This document shows, piece by piece, positions 1-6,754 of a DNA stretch of 6,893 nucleotides (positions within the stretch are counted from its first letter, which is position 1; every line of letters starts with the position of its first letter). Both the position numbers and the translations under genes were made by a program. The notes beneath the pieces were generated by a model, which was given only the letters and a program-made list of their open reading frames with translations, was not told the origin of the DNA and ran no database searches. The stretch lies in NCBI GenBank assembly GCA_002432565.1, contig DJFP01000048.1:9928-16820 (forward strand), given 5' to 3'. The DNA is from Flavobacteriales bacterium UBA5869 (lineage in GTDB: Bacteria > Bacteroidota > Bacteroidia > Flavobacteriales_D > Crocinitomicaceae).

Positions 1-1227
1 ATTGAAACCGGGTATTCCTACGGTGAATTATGGACAGAACCGAAGCTGATCCGATTGAATAAAGATGGGAGTAAAACAACGATCGCATCAGGTGGTAAGA
101 ATGGTCCGTGGACTGGAGTCACGTTTCACAAGGGGAATTTCTACGTTTCTGAGGGAGGTGCCCTTGAAGGTGGTAAAATCCTGCGTATTTCAAAGACAGG
201 GACTATTAAAGTCCTTACGGACAACCTTCCAAGTATAGGAGACCATCAAACCAATTGCCCGGTTATCAAAGACGGATATATTTATTTCGGACAGGGGAGC
301 GCAACGAATTCCGGAGTGGTAGGTCCGGATAATGCTGATTTCGGATGGCTTTTGCGTAAAAAGGACTTTCACGATATTCCCTGCAAGGATATTGTGCTGA
401 ACGGGATCAATTACCCGTCAGACAACATTTTAACCGATGAGGCGGATGACACCGTGCTCACCGGCCCGTATTCCGAATTTGGAAAAGCAGTTGTTGCCGG
501 AGAGGTCATTAAAGGTGCTGTACCCTGCACCGGCTCCATTATGCGCATTCCGCTGGAAGGCGGAAAACCCGAACTAGTGGCATGGGGGCTGCGGAATCCT
601 TACGGTTTGGCGTTTTCACCAGACGGTAAGTTATTCCTCACAGAGAACGGTTTTGATGATCGGGGCAGCCGGCCGGTTTGGGGAGCAGGTGACGTGCTTT
701 GGGAAATACAGTCCGGGATGTGGTACGGATGGCCTGATTTTTCAGAAGGGAAACCTATTCAGAATGACGAAGAATTCAAGGTGCCTGGTAAAACCAAAGT
801 GAAACCGGTCCTCCAAAAATATCCAAATGATCCCCCAAAACCGACAGCTGTTTTTGGAGTGCATTCCTCTTCAAATGGGATTGACTTTTCAACCAGCAGC
901 AAATTCGGATTTGAAGGAGAGGCTTTTGTAGCACAATTTGGCGATATGGCACCAACCGTAGGAGATGTACTGACTCCTGTTGGCTTTAAAATTGTTCGGG
1001 TAGATATTAAAACAGGAGTTATACGCGACTTTGCGGTGAACGCTGGACGAAAGAACGGCCCCGCTTCCTGGTTGGGCAAAGGTGGTTTGGAACGACCACT
1101 CTCTGTAAAGTTTGATCCAACGGGTGAAGTACTTTATATCACCGATTTTGGCATTATGAAAATGACCAGCGAAGGTCCGTTGCCACAAGTTAAAACAGGT
1201 GTAATCTGGAAAATTACGAAATTATGA
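1..1227 (+). CDS. PQQ-dependent sugar dehydrogenase (glucose/sorbosone dehydrogenase family), 5'-truncated
   Basis: The reading frame is open from base 1, so the gene starts upstream; 408 residues are visible. The TTG at 55 is only an internal codon. The protein resembles the glucose/sorbosone dehydrogenase family (GSDH, six-bladed beta-propeller), which oxidises sugars or aldehydes in the periplasm using pyrroloquinoline quinone. Repeated blade-like strands are visible (GKILRISKTGT, GLAFSPDGKLFLTENG, SVKFDPTGEVLYITDFG). The GDHQ motif puts a His at visible residue 82, and GLRNPYGLAFSPDGK puts Arg-Asn at 198-199. By my alignment from memory these match the catalytic His and the PQQ-contacting Arg-Asn of soluble glucose dehydrogenase. 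The opening GYSYGELWTEP is typical of sorbosone-dehydrogenase-like proteins, so probably only a signal peptide and the first blade (several tens of residues) are missing. The stop overlaps the cytochrome gene start (ATGA), which fits electron transfer to that partner. The exact substrate cannot be read from the sequence. Confidence 0.85.
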   Translation: METGYSYGELWTEPKLIRLNKDGSKTTIASGGKNGPWTGVTFHKGNFYVSEGGALEGGKILRISKTGTIKVLTDNLPSIGDHQTNCPVIKDGYIYFGQGSATNSGVVGPDNADFGWLLRKKDFHDIPCKDIVLNGINYPSDNILTDEADDTVLTGPYSEFGKAVVAGEVIKGAVPCTGSIMRIPLEGGKPELVAWGLRNPYGLAFSPDGKLFLTENGFDDRGSRPVWGAGDVLWEIQSGMWYGWPDFSEGKPIQNDEEFKVPGKTKVKPVLQKYPNDPPKPTAVFGVHSSSNGIDFSTSSKFGFEGEAFVAQFGDMAPTVGDVLTPVGFKIVRVDIKTGVIRDFAVNAGRKNGPASWLGKGGLERPLSVKFDPTGEVLYITDFGIMKMTSEGPLPQVKTGVIWKITKL

Positions 1228-1580
1228 GAAAGTACTTACTTGTGACGGCATTGTTGGGTGCAGGGCTGTTTTTTATGACTTTTTGCAGTATCCGCAAATC
1301 GGAGCCTGTGACCGGGAATGTATTTGTTCCTGCGAATGATCAGATAGCCCACGGAGAAAAGCTGTTTATGATGCATTGTCAAAAATGCCATCCTGCAGGA
1401 GAAGGTGGAGTCGGAATAGCTATCAATCCTGTCCCGGTTCCGCAATTTGTAAAACGGTTCCAGGTACGCCATGGACTTGGGGTAATGCCCTCGTTTAAAA
1501 AAGACGAGATTTCAGACAATGATTTGAAAGACATTTCAAAATATATGCGGGCATGGAGTCATTATAAAAAGAAGCAATGA
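1224..1580 (+). CDS. Small monohaem cytochrome c, membrane-anchored or exported
   Basis: The 118-residue product has one haem c site, CQKCH, at residues 52-56 (axial His 56). A likely distal Met 88 sits in GVMPSF, followed by the C-terminal helix (about 96-112) usual in class I cytochromes. Residues 4-20 form a hydrophobic export signal or membrane anchor. A Cys at 21 follows it, but the preceding residues (MTF) do not make a normal lipobox, so lipidation is doubtful. The ATG overlaps the dehydrogenase stop (ATGA), and the gene's own stop overlaps the receptor start in the same way, which argues for translational coupling. The likely role is to accept electrons from the upstream quinoprotein and pass them to a terminal oxidase; this is inferred from context. 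The haem site itself is seen directly. Confidence 0.9.
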   Translation: MRKYLLVTALLGAGLFFMTFCSIRKSEPVTGNVFVPANDQIAHGEKLFMMHCQKCHPAGEGGVGIAINPVPVPQFVKRFQVRHGLGVMPSFKKDEISDNDLKDISKYMRAWSHYKKKQ

Positions 1581-3928
1581 GCATTGTAAAACAGTTACTC
1601 CCGGCTTGTTTGGTTTTTTTTGTATTCCCGGTATGCTCCCAGGAGTTTTCAGGTGTCCTGCGAAACGAGGAAGGGCAGCCCGTTCAGGCAAAGGTCCGTA
1701 TACTGAACACAGAAATAGAAACCAGCTCAGACACTGCAGGATTATTCCGAATCACCGGACTTGTGCCAGGCGAGTATTTACTTCATATTTCATCCCGAAC
1801 TACCGGACCACTGCAATACCCGATTCGATTTCCGGATACCGTGACGCGCGAAATTCAATTGTCGACAAAAACACTCACATTAGAAACGGTTACGGTTTCA
1901 GCCTCCAAACAGGAAATGCTGCAGCGTGATTTTACCGGAAGTATTACAACGCTTTCTGCAAAAGACGTAAGTCAGTTCAGGTTGTGGAATACGGTCGAAA
2001 TGACCGCGCTTGCTCCGAATCTTTTTACAGGTAATCCGGGTGACAACCGAACAGTTACTTCTATCAGGGGAATCACTTCCACTTCTTATGATCCGGCGGT
2101 AGCAACTTATATCGACGGGGTTAATCAATTCGGACTGGATACCTACATTTCGGAACTCATTGATGTGGAACGGATCGAATTTCTGAGAGGTCCGCAGGGA
2201 ACGCTCTACGGTCGTGGAGCGATGGGCGGGGTTATCAGCATAACAACGAAGCAGCCAACCAACCAAACAAAAGGGTTCGCTGAAGTACACCTTGGAAATT
2301 ATGGCTGGCAGCGCTACAGTGCCGGTGTCAGCGCGCCGCTCATAAAAAACAAGCTGTTTACCGGTGTTTCTGCCGTTTACCAGGACCACGACGGTTTTTT
2401 TACGAATGAGTACAACAATACTTCTTTTGACAAACAGCAAAGCATCACAGCCAGCTATAACCTGAAATACTTATTCGGGAAACATTGGTCGGTTAGAGGG
2501 AACTTCAAGCAGCATCATCACCGCAATAACGGGGCTTTTCCACTTCATTCAGGTAAAGAAGAAGCTTTCAGCCGCCCTTATCTCCTGAACCAGGATGCCG
2601 GAGCTAAAATGTTTGACAATACCCTGAATAGCTCGTTGTCTGTTCACTATACAGGGGATAAATTCCACTTTGTTTCCCAATCTACTTTTCAGAGCAATCA
2701 GCGTTATTATGATCGTGCTATTGACGGAGATTTCTCCCCGTTGGATGCAGTTTCTATTTACAATAATTACGGAGGAAAATGGAATAGAACACTGGTTCCC
2801 GCACAGGAATTCCGTTTCACCTCACCGGCAAAAGCCAAACGGTTGAAGTGGGTGGCCGGAACTTATTTGTTTTTTCAGGAGGCATTTGTCAAACAGGCTG
2901 TGAAGTATGGAGCTGATGCCATGCTGATAGGCGCTCCTGATACGGCTTTTTCAATTATCAATACTTCCAGGTTCAAAAGTGCAGGAGGTGCTTTGTTCGG
3001 ACAGCTGACCTGGGTGCTGATAAACAGGTTGGAAGTGACCGCAGGATTGAGATATGACGTGGAGTACAAAACACAATCTGTGTTGAGTGAATACCAAAAA
3101 GATCCCGTTCCCGAGCCTCTTTTTGCCATTCGTTCGGATACTACCGGGAAGGCACGTTTTACAGCTTTTTCACCCAAAGCCGGATTGCTTTACCGGATAA
3201 ATAGTACTTCAGCGGTTTATACCAGTTACAGCCGTGGATTTCGTCCGGGTGGACTCACTCAATTATCAAATGATCCTTCCCAACCGCCGCTCTATGCCTA
3301 TGACCCCGAATACAGTGATAATTTTGAGGCAGGTATCCGCAGTAGATTTCTAAAGGAACGTGTCTATGTACACCTGGCAGTTTTCTATACAAACGTGCTG
3401 AATGCTCAGCTGCCAACGCTCATTCTTCCGGAAGCTATTACTGTTACGCGCAATGTGGGAAAGCTGATCAGCAAAGGTTTTGAACTGGAGCTTGCTGTGG
3501 TTCCTTTAAAGCAGCTGGAAGTGCGGTACCATTTCGGTTACACGGATGCGCGCTACCGTTCTTTAACACTCTCTCAAAACGGGCAGGCTGTGGCTTTGAA
3601 TGACCGGCGCCAGCTTTTTACTCCCGACGTAACTTCTCTGTTAGTCCTTCAATATACTGTTCCGACAAAACACCTCCTGAAACCCATTTTACGCGCTGAA
3701 TGGAAATACATTGGGAATCATTTCTTCGATCTTGCCAACGAAATTTCCCAAACCGGATACCATTTATTGAATGTACGTGCAGGACTTAGTTACAAACAGT
3801 TCGAATCGGTAGTTTGGGTAAGAAATCTGGCAGATACCCGGTTTATAAATTTCGCCTATGATTTTGGGGCCGTGCATTTGGGGGCACCGAGAACTTATGG
3901 ATTGTCGCTTATTTTCCGCATGGAATAA
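1577..3928 (+). CDS. TonB-dependent outer-membrane receptor with N-terminal carboxypeptidase-regulatory-like domain
   Basis: The 783-residue product begins with a signal peptide (about 1-21, probable cleavage near VCS/QE). Next comes a beta-sandwich of the carboxypeptidase-regulatory-like type (about 23-98; GVLRNEEGQPV, DTAGLFRITGLVPGEYLL). A TonB-box-like ETVTVSA lies at 103-109, the plug at about 115-228 (FLRGPQGTLYGRGAMGGVIS), and the 22-strand-type barrel runs to the end. It lacks the size and features of a SusC protein and has no SusD neighbour. It looks more like the receptors for siderophores and small cofactors. The last residues (LSLIFRME) place the aromatic residue four from the end rather than at the terminus. 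The start overlaps the cytochrome stop, so the receptor belongs to the dehydrogenase operon. The imported ligand is unknown; PQQ or the dehydrogenase substrate are the context-based candidates, and an iron chelate remains possible. Confidence 0.92.
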   Translation: MSIVKQLLPACLVFFVFPVCSQEFSGVLRNEEGQPVQAKVRILNTEIETSSDTAGLFRITGLVPGEYLLHISSRTTGPLQYPIRFPDTVTREIQLSTKTLTLETVTVSASKQEMLQRDFTGSITTLSAKDVSQFRLWNTVEMTALAPNLFTGNPGDNRTVTSIRGITSTSYDPAVATYIDGVNQFGLDTYISELIDVERIEFLRGPQGTLYGRGAMGGVISITTKQPTNQTKGFAEVHLGNYGWQRYSAGVSAPLIKNKLFTGVSAVYQDHDGFFTNEYNNTSFDKQQSITASYNLKYLFGKHWSVRGNFKQHHHRNNGAFPLHSGKEEAFSRPYLLNQDAGAKMFDNTLNSSLSVHYTGDKFHFVSQSTFQSNQRYYDRAIDGDFSPLDAVSIYNNYGGKWNRTLVPAQEFRFTSPAKAKRLKWVAGTYLFFQEAFVKQAVKYGADAMLIGAPDTAFSIINTSRFKSAGGALFGQLTWVLINRLEVTAGLRYDVEYKTQSVLSEYQKDPVPEPLFAIRSDTTGKARFTAFSPKAGLLYRINSTSAVYTSYSRGFRPGGLTQLSNDPSQPPLYAYDPEYSDNFEAGIRSRFLKERVYVHLAVFYTNVLNAQLPTLILPEAITVTRNVGKLISKGFELELAVVPLKQLEVRYHFGYTDARYRSLTLSQNGQAVALNDRRQLFTPDVTSLLVLQYTVPTKHLLKPILRAEWKYIGNHFFDLANEISQTGYHLLNVRAGLSYKQFESVVWVRNLADTRFINFAYDFGAVHLGAPRTYGLSLIFRME

Positions 3929-3940
3929 TTCCCGTTTTTT
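3922..3940 (+). terminator. Possible weak intrinsic terminator after the receptor gene
   Basis: GGAAT (3922-3926) and ATTCC (3928-3932) form a short dyad over the receptor stop codon, followed by a run of six T (3935-3940). The stem is only 4-5 pairs with a very short loop, so it would be weak. It may instead be coincidental, leaving read-through into the DUF1801 gene. Confidence 0.25.
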
Positions 3941-3966
3941 GTTTTCCCGATTATTCAGTACTATTG
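3938..3966 (+). promoter_or_regulatory. Possible Bacteroidota-type promoter for the DUF1801 gene
   Basis: TTTG at 3938-3941 is followed after 17 bases by TACTATTG at 3959-3966. This matches the Bacteroidota -33/-7 pattern (TTTG, then TAnnTTTG) with one mismatch in the -7 box. The ATG at 3970 would then lie at or near the transcription start, giving a leaderless or nearly leaderless message. The region is T-rich, so a chance match is possible. Confidence 0.3.
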
Positions 3967-3969
3967 CTT

Positions 3970-4395
3970 ATGAGTACAGAAGAACAGATCCGGGAGCATA
4001 TCGCTTGTTTGCCTGAAGCAAAAAGTAAAGAGATAAAAATTTTGCACGAGCACATACTGCTGGTTTCTCCGGGTTGTAAATTGTGGTTCACAGATGGCAA
4101 AAATGCAGACGGTAAAGTAGTCTCCAATCCGAATATCGGTTACGGAGCATACGCGATCAATTATGCAGACGGGACAAGCAGGGGATTTTACCGCATCGGA
4201 TTGAGTGCAAATACAACCGGAATATCCGTTTATATTCTTGGTTTGGAGGACAAAACCTTTTTGGCAGAAACTTACGGACCAAAATTGGGTAAAGCCAAAG
4301 TGACGGGTTACTGTATCAAGTTCAAATCGTTGAAAGAGATTGATGTGGAAGTACTTGAGTCGGCTATAAAGTATGGTTTGGAACTGCCCGGATGA
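3970..4395 (+). CDS. DUF1801 domain protein
   Basis: I prefer the ATG at 3970 (141 residues) to the TTG two codons upstream. The protein is short, soluble and without a signal peptide. After an N-terminal helix (2-30) the pattern of a DUF1801 protein appears: a central block with GLSANTTGISVYILG (about 77-91), then LGKAKVTGYCIKFKSL (about 106-121), and a final helix with IDVEVLESAI. The C-terminal Cys-x-x-(aromatic)-Lys segment and the length of about 120-145 residues are usual for the family. No biochemical role is firmly established for it, and nothing here adds one. It lies 41 bases after the receptor gene on the same strand, but the gap holds a possible terminator and promoter, so membership of the dehydrogenase operon is doubtful. 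Confidence 0.8.
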   Translation: MSTEEQIREHIACLPEAKSKEIKILHEHILLVSPGCKLWFTDGKNADGKVVSNPNIGYGAYAINYADGTSRGFYRIGLSANTTGISVYILGLEDKTFLAETYGPKLGKAKVTGYCIKFKSLKEIDVEVLESAIKYGLELPG

Positions 4396-4437
4396 TTCAA
4401 AATGCAGCATTCAAAACGAATCATTTAGTCTATTTTT
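4392..4437 (+). terminator. Probable terminator hairpin after the DUF1801 gene
   Basis: ATGATTC (4392-4398) pairs perfectly with GAATCAT (4418-4424). Inside lies a second dyad, AATGC (4401-4405) with GCATT (4407-4411). A T-rich tail (TATTTTTA, 4431-4438) follows seven bases later. The arms overlap the DUF1801 stop codon. The spacing from stem to T-run is a little long, so the strength is uncertain. Confidence 0.35.
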
Positions 4438-4450
4438 ACAGCATCAAACC

Positions 4451-4480
4451 AATAAACTGTTTTCTGTTGTTTATTATTTT
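4451..4480 (+). terminator. AT-rich inverted repeat in the convergent gap
   Basis: AATAAAC (4451-4457) and GTTTATT (4469-4475) form 7-bp perfect arms around an 11-base loop, followed by ATTTT. The gap lies between a rightward and a leftward gene, so this could help end transcription from either side. The stem has only one G-C pair, so it would be weak. The rest of 4481-4528 shows nothing I recognise. Confidence 0.25.
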
Positions 4481-4528
4481 CATATAGCGCACGAAGAGGG
4501 GGAAAAGGTTAAATAGATTCTGAAGGAT

Positions 4529-5926
4529 TTATTCGTACTTCAGCTTCTTATTTTCCTCTAAAATCTTCATGTACTTATCCCAGCGCTTGTCTTTATGAAG
4601 TGGTTCCAGTAACGGATCATCAACTATGCTTTCACTTCCTCTTAGTTTGAAAAGGTTTGCCAGCAGATCAAGTTGTTTGAAAGCTGCTTCGGTATTTCCT
4701 GTTTGTGCAAAAGCTACCAGCGAGTTGATGCGTTCCGAATAAGTTCCCCTGATGACATTTAGTTCAAATGCCCGTATATATTCCTGTGCAGCCAGTTTGT
4801 AGTCTTTCCGGTTTGAAGCACCTTGAGCAAGGTTGCAAATATCCCGGAACTGCAAGTGAAGTTTTTTTTCTTTCAGCCATTGAACCGTAGCATCTTTGTC
4901 CTCTTTAGAAAACGCAGTATCTGCTTCCACCAATGGAATTAACAGACCGCATATATTGGAAGCTATTTGGTATTCTTCAGCCAATACAGCGAGTCTCTCT
5001 GCAATGCTTACATTTCTGAAAGAATACGGCATTTTTGTTCGTTGGAAAGCTTCCTGTTTCCCCAAATACTTTTTAAGTTCTTTTTCAAGGGCTTCGTCCT
5101 GTAATCCTTGCATTGAAGCAAAGTCTTTGGATGTATTTTTCCATCTTTCTACAAACAGCAAATAACCGTCATTGAAGGTTTTCGGAAAGGTTTCCATGTG
5201 GTTGGAGTGTTCATATTTTCGGAAGTTCCAATCCAGGGAGCCGTAGTTCCGCGCTTTTATGGAAGAATCAATCTGCATCGTTGTTTTTAAAAAGTCCAGT
5301 TCCATTTGATCCGTGTCGCCGCCTGTCACGTAAAAGAAGGTATTCAGATCAGGATGTTTATCCAGGTATTCCGTGATCATTTTTGTCATTCCCGGTATGT
5401 TGGTATTCGGACTTGCCGCAATAATTGCTGCGAACGGTGAATTTTCTCTGAAAGCTTCATAAAGCAGGAAAGTCCCGCCGAGTGAATGTCCGATGCCCAT
5501 TCTAAATTGAGTTGTTCTGTAAGCTGAGTCAATGAATGGGAATAGCTCCCGGTTGAGGAAATCAGTCAATATGGTTGAATAAGTGGTTTGTTTATTGATC
5601 GAGTCCGTTTTTGGTTCCGGAATAAATTCTCCGAAACGATCTTCGGTATGTACGGCAACAATAACCAAGCCAGTACAAAGATTGGTCTGGTTGTAATATT
5701 CCATCATCCCGGAAACCATTTTAAGGTAGGGTTCAAACTGTCCGTCGAACAAATAAGCAACGGGAAACCTGCCTGCAGTGTCCAAAACGTATTCTGTCGG
5801 AAGATAAACCGTGATCTTTCTTCCTGTATTGAAGACTTTTGAGGCAATGGTATGCTCGGTTTGCTCCTGGGCAAAAGTGCTGTTGAATAACAACAAGAGG
5901 AAACAAGTGAATAGGAAATGGTTCAT
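4529..5926 (-). CDS. Secreted alpha/beta-hydrolase esterase (esterase D/Fes-like family) with helical C-terminal region
   Basis: The 465-residue product starts with a clear signal peptide (1-19, cleavage at FA/QE), so it is periplasmic or secreted. Residues about 22-270 form an esterase domain of the Fes/IroE/esterase D type. YLPTEY and PVAYLFDGQ lie near the front, the nucleophile elbow GHSLGG has Ser at 148, and an acidic cluster GGDTD lies at 202-206. A likely catalytic His is in EHSNHMETFP (His 243, or 240). Residues about 270-465 are helical and look TPR-like (AAQEYIRAFELN, AAFKQLDLLANLF). They end in DDPLLEPLHKDKRWDKYM, a closing phrase I associate with TPR regions of Bacteroidota proteins. 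No Shine-Dalgarno sequence is visible; the ATG is preceded by an A-rich stretch. The substrate could be an ester, a thioester or a siderophore ester; the sequence does not decide this. Confidence 0.85.
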   Translation of the reverse strand: MNHFLFTCFLLLLFNSTFAQEQTEHTIASKVFNTGRKITVYLPTEYVLDTAGRFPVAYLFDGQFEPYLKMVSGMMEYYNQTNLCTGLVIVAVHTEDRFGEFIPEPKTDSINKQTTYSTILTDFLNRELFPFIDSAYRTTQFRMGIGHSLGGTFLLYEAFRENSPFAAIIAASPNTNIPGMTKMITEYLDKHPDLNTFFYVTGGDTDQMELDFLKTTMQIDSSIKARNYGSLDWNFRKYEHSNHMETFPKTFNDGYLLFVERWKNTSKDFASMQGLQDEALEKELKKYLGKQEAFQRTKMPYSFRNVSIAERLAVLAEEYQIASNICGLLIPLVEADTAFSKEDKDATVQWLKEKKLHLQFRDICNLAQGASNRKDYKLAAQEYIRAFELNVIRGTYSERINSLVAFAQTGNTEAAFKQLDLLANLFKLRGSESIVDDPLLEPLHKDKRWDKYMKILEENKKLKYE

Positions 5927-6128
5927 CGCTGGTTCTTTTTGGTTAAGAAATCAAAGTATAGTCTGAGTCCTAATAATTGGAATTAGTGTTTTGGTTACAC
6001 GAAATTTCTTTCGACTATTTCAATAACGCAGATTTCTTGAAGTTTTACGGATTATTTTTTGCAATGAGATCGCTGCTGTAACGTTGCAGTTTTAAATTAT
6101 GAAAAGATAATCGTAAGAAATTACTGGA
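5927..6128. other. Intergenic region upstream of the esterase and downstream of the HD gene
   Basis: This 202-base AT-rich gap separates two leftward genes and contains no credible reading frame. On the - strand, ATACTTTG (5952-5959) resembles a -7 box, with the TA pair mismatched, 26 bases before the esterase ATG. A CTAAT/ATTAG dyad (5970-5986) sits just upstream of it and could be an operator. Closer to the HD stop there is an ATTAT/ATAAT dyad (6096-6111) and a near-palindrome (6076-6089). None is strong on its own. Confidence 0.4.
6076..6089. repeat. 14-bp near-palindrome CTGTAACGTTGCAG
   Basis: The two halves CTGTAAC and GTTGCAG are complementary except at one position, which would be a G-U pair in RNA on one strand. 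It is centred on AACGTT, about 150 bases upstream of the esterase start and 40 bases past the HD stop. It could be a regulator-binding site or chance; no second copy was noticed in the window. Confidence 0.25.
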
Positions 6129-6722
6129 TTAGTCTTTCTTCAAAATCCCTTTTTCCACGCTGTCGTTGATTAATCCTTCTGCATAAGACCAAATGGTTTC
6201 CGAGCCTTCTTTCATGATGCTTTTCTTTGCATGCACTTTGTCGTAGCTTACACCGAATTCATTCCAGGTTCCGCCATTGTTAGAAGTATTTTGCAGTAAA
6301 GGTTCCAGGCGGTCCATGGTTCGGGCAAATTTTGCTTCATTCGTTTCCCCGGCCTCGAACTCTTCCCAAACAGCTATAAGTTCTTCGGCTTGTTCTTTAG
6401 GCAGCATCCCGAAAATACGTTTGGCCGCGGCGAGTTCTTCTTCTGTATTCGAATGGTTTTTCTGCGTATCGTAGATGAAAGTGTCGCCGGCATCAATTTC
6501 AACAATGTCATGGATCAGGACCATTTTGACCACTTTTAGCAAATCAAGGGATGCGTTTGCATGTTCTGCCAGTACTATTGCCATCATTGCTAGGTGCCAG
6601 CTGTGTTCCGCATCGTTTTCGTTCCGGTCGCTGTTGAATAATTTGGTTTTGCGCTGAATGTACTTGATCTTGTCGATTTCTTTGATGAATGCGATTTGTT
6701 TCAAAAGGTTTTCCGGAGTCAT
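6129..6722 (-). CDS. HD-domain phosphohydrolase (YfbR/HDDC2-like, probable 5'-deoxynucleotidase)
   Basis: With the ATG at 6722 the product is 197 residues. A GTG at 6779 would add 19 residues but lies upstream of the -7 promoter box, so I reject it. The metal-binding HD pattern is complete: His 40 in AEHSWH, His-Asp 71-72 in LIHDIVEIDAGD, and Asp 137 in RTMDRLEPLL. The spacing and the segments AEHSWHLAMMA and NNGGTWNEFGV fit the HD_3 group that includes E. coli YfbR and eukaryotic HDDC2, which remove phosphate from deoxynucleoside 5'-monophosphates. The protein is cytosolic with no signal peptide. The exact substrate is inferred from the family only. The gene sits next to a probable RNA ligase gene but seems to have its own promoter. 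Confidence 0.85.
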   Translation of the reverse strand: MTPENLLKQIAFIKEIDKIKYIQRKTKLFNSDRNENDAEHSWHLAMMAIVLAEHANASLDLLKVVKMVLIHDIVEIDAGDTFIYDTQKNHSNTEEELAAAKRIFGMLPKEQAEELIAVWEEFEAGETNEAKFARTMDRLEPLLQNTSNNGGTWNEFGVSYDKVHAKKSIMKEGSETIWSYAEGLINDSVEKGILKKD

Positions 6723-6742
6723 TGGATACAGATTTGTTGGTG

Positions 6743-6750
6743 CAAAGGTA
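6743..6750 (-). promoter_or_regulatory. -7 promoter box TACCTTTG of the HD-domain gene
   Basis: On the - strand TACCTTTG matches the Bacteroidota -7 consensus TAnnTTTG exactly. It lies 20 bases before the ATG at 6722, giving a very short leader of roughly 10-17 bases. No good -33 TTTG is present at the usual distance; that place is taken by the right part of the 6755-6788 hairpin. The box supports the ATG at 6722 over the GTG at 6779. Confidence 0.6.
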
Positions 6751-6754
6751 GCAA

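Noticed and set aside
55..57. TTG as the start of the sugar dehydrogenase
   Set aside because: The frame stays open to base 1 and the 18 codons before it encode family-typical sequence (GYSYGELWTEP), so the gene continues upstream of the window.
1577..1645. Receptor as a lipoprotein (Cys 20 after a hydrophobic segment)
   Set aside because: FPVC is not a lipobox, and beta-barrel receptors use ordinary signal peptides; cleavage near VCS/QE is more likely.
1898..2440. Long reverse-strand open frame (180 codons) inside the receptor gene
   Set aside because: It is antisense to strongly family-typical receptor sequence and its translation shows no recognisable domain.
3961..4410. Reverse-strand open frame covering the whole DUF1801 gene
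   Set aside because: The + strand product matches a known family, while the antisense translation is low-complexity, Cys/Phe-rich and without motifs.
5588..5842. Forward-strand open frame within the esterase gene
   Set aside because: It is a shadow of the esterase coding sequence, with no family resemblance and no promoter seen.
6001..6060. Repeated AAATTTC/GATTTCTTG-like stretches as a repeat array
   Set aside because: The copies are short, irregularly spaced and AT-rich; no consistent repeat-spacer pattern exists.
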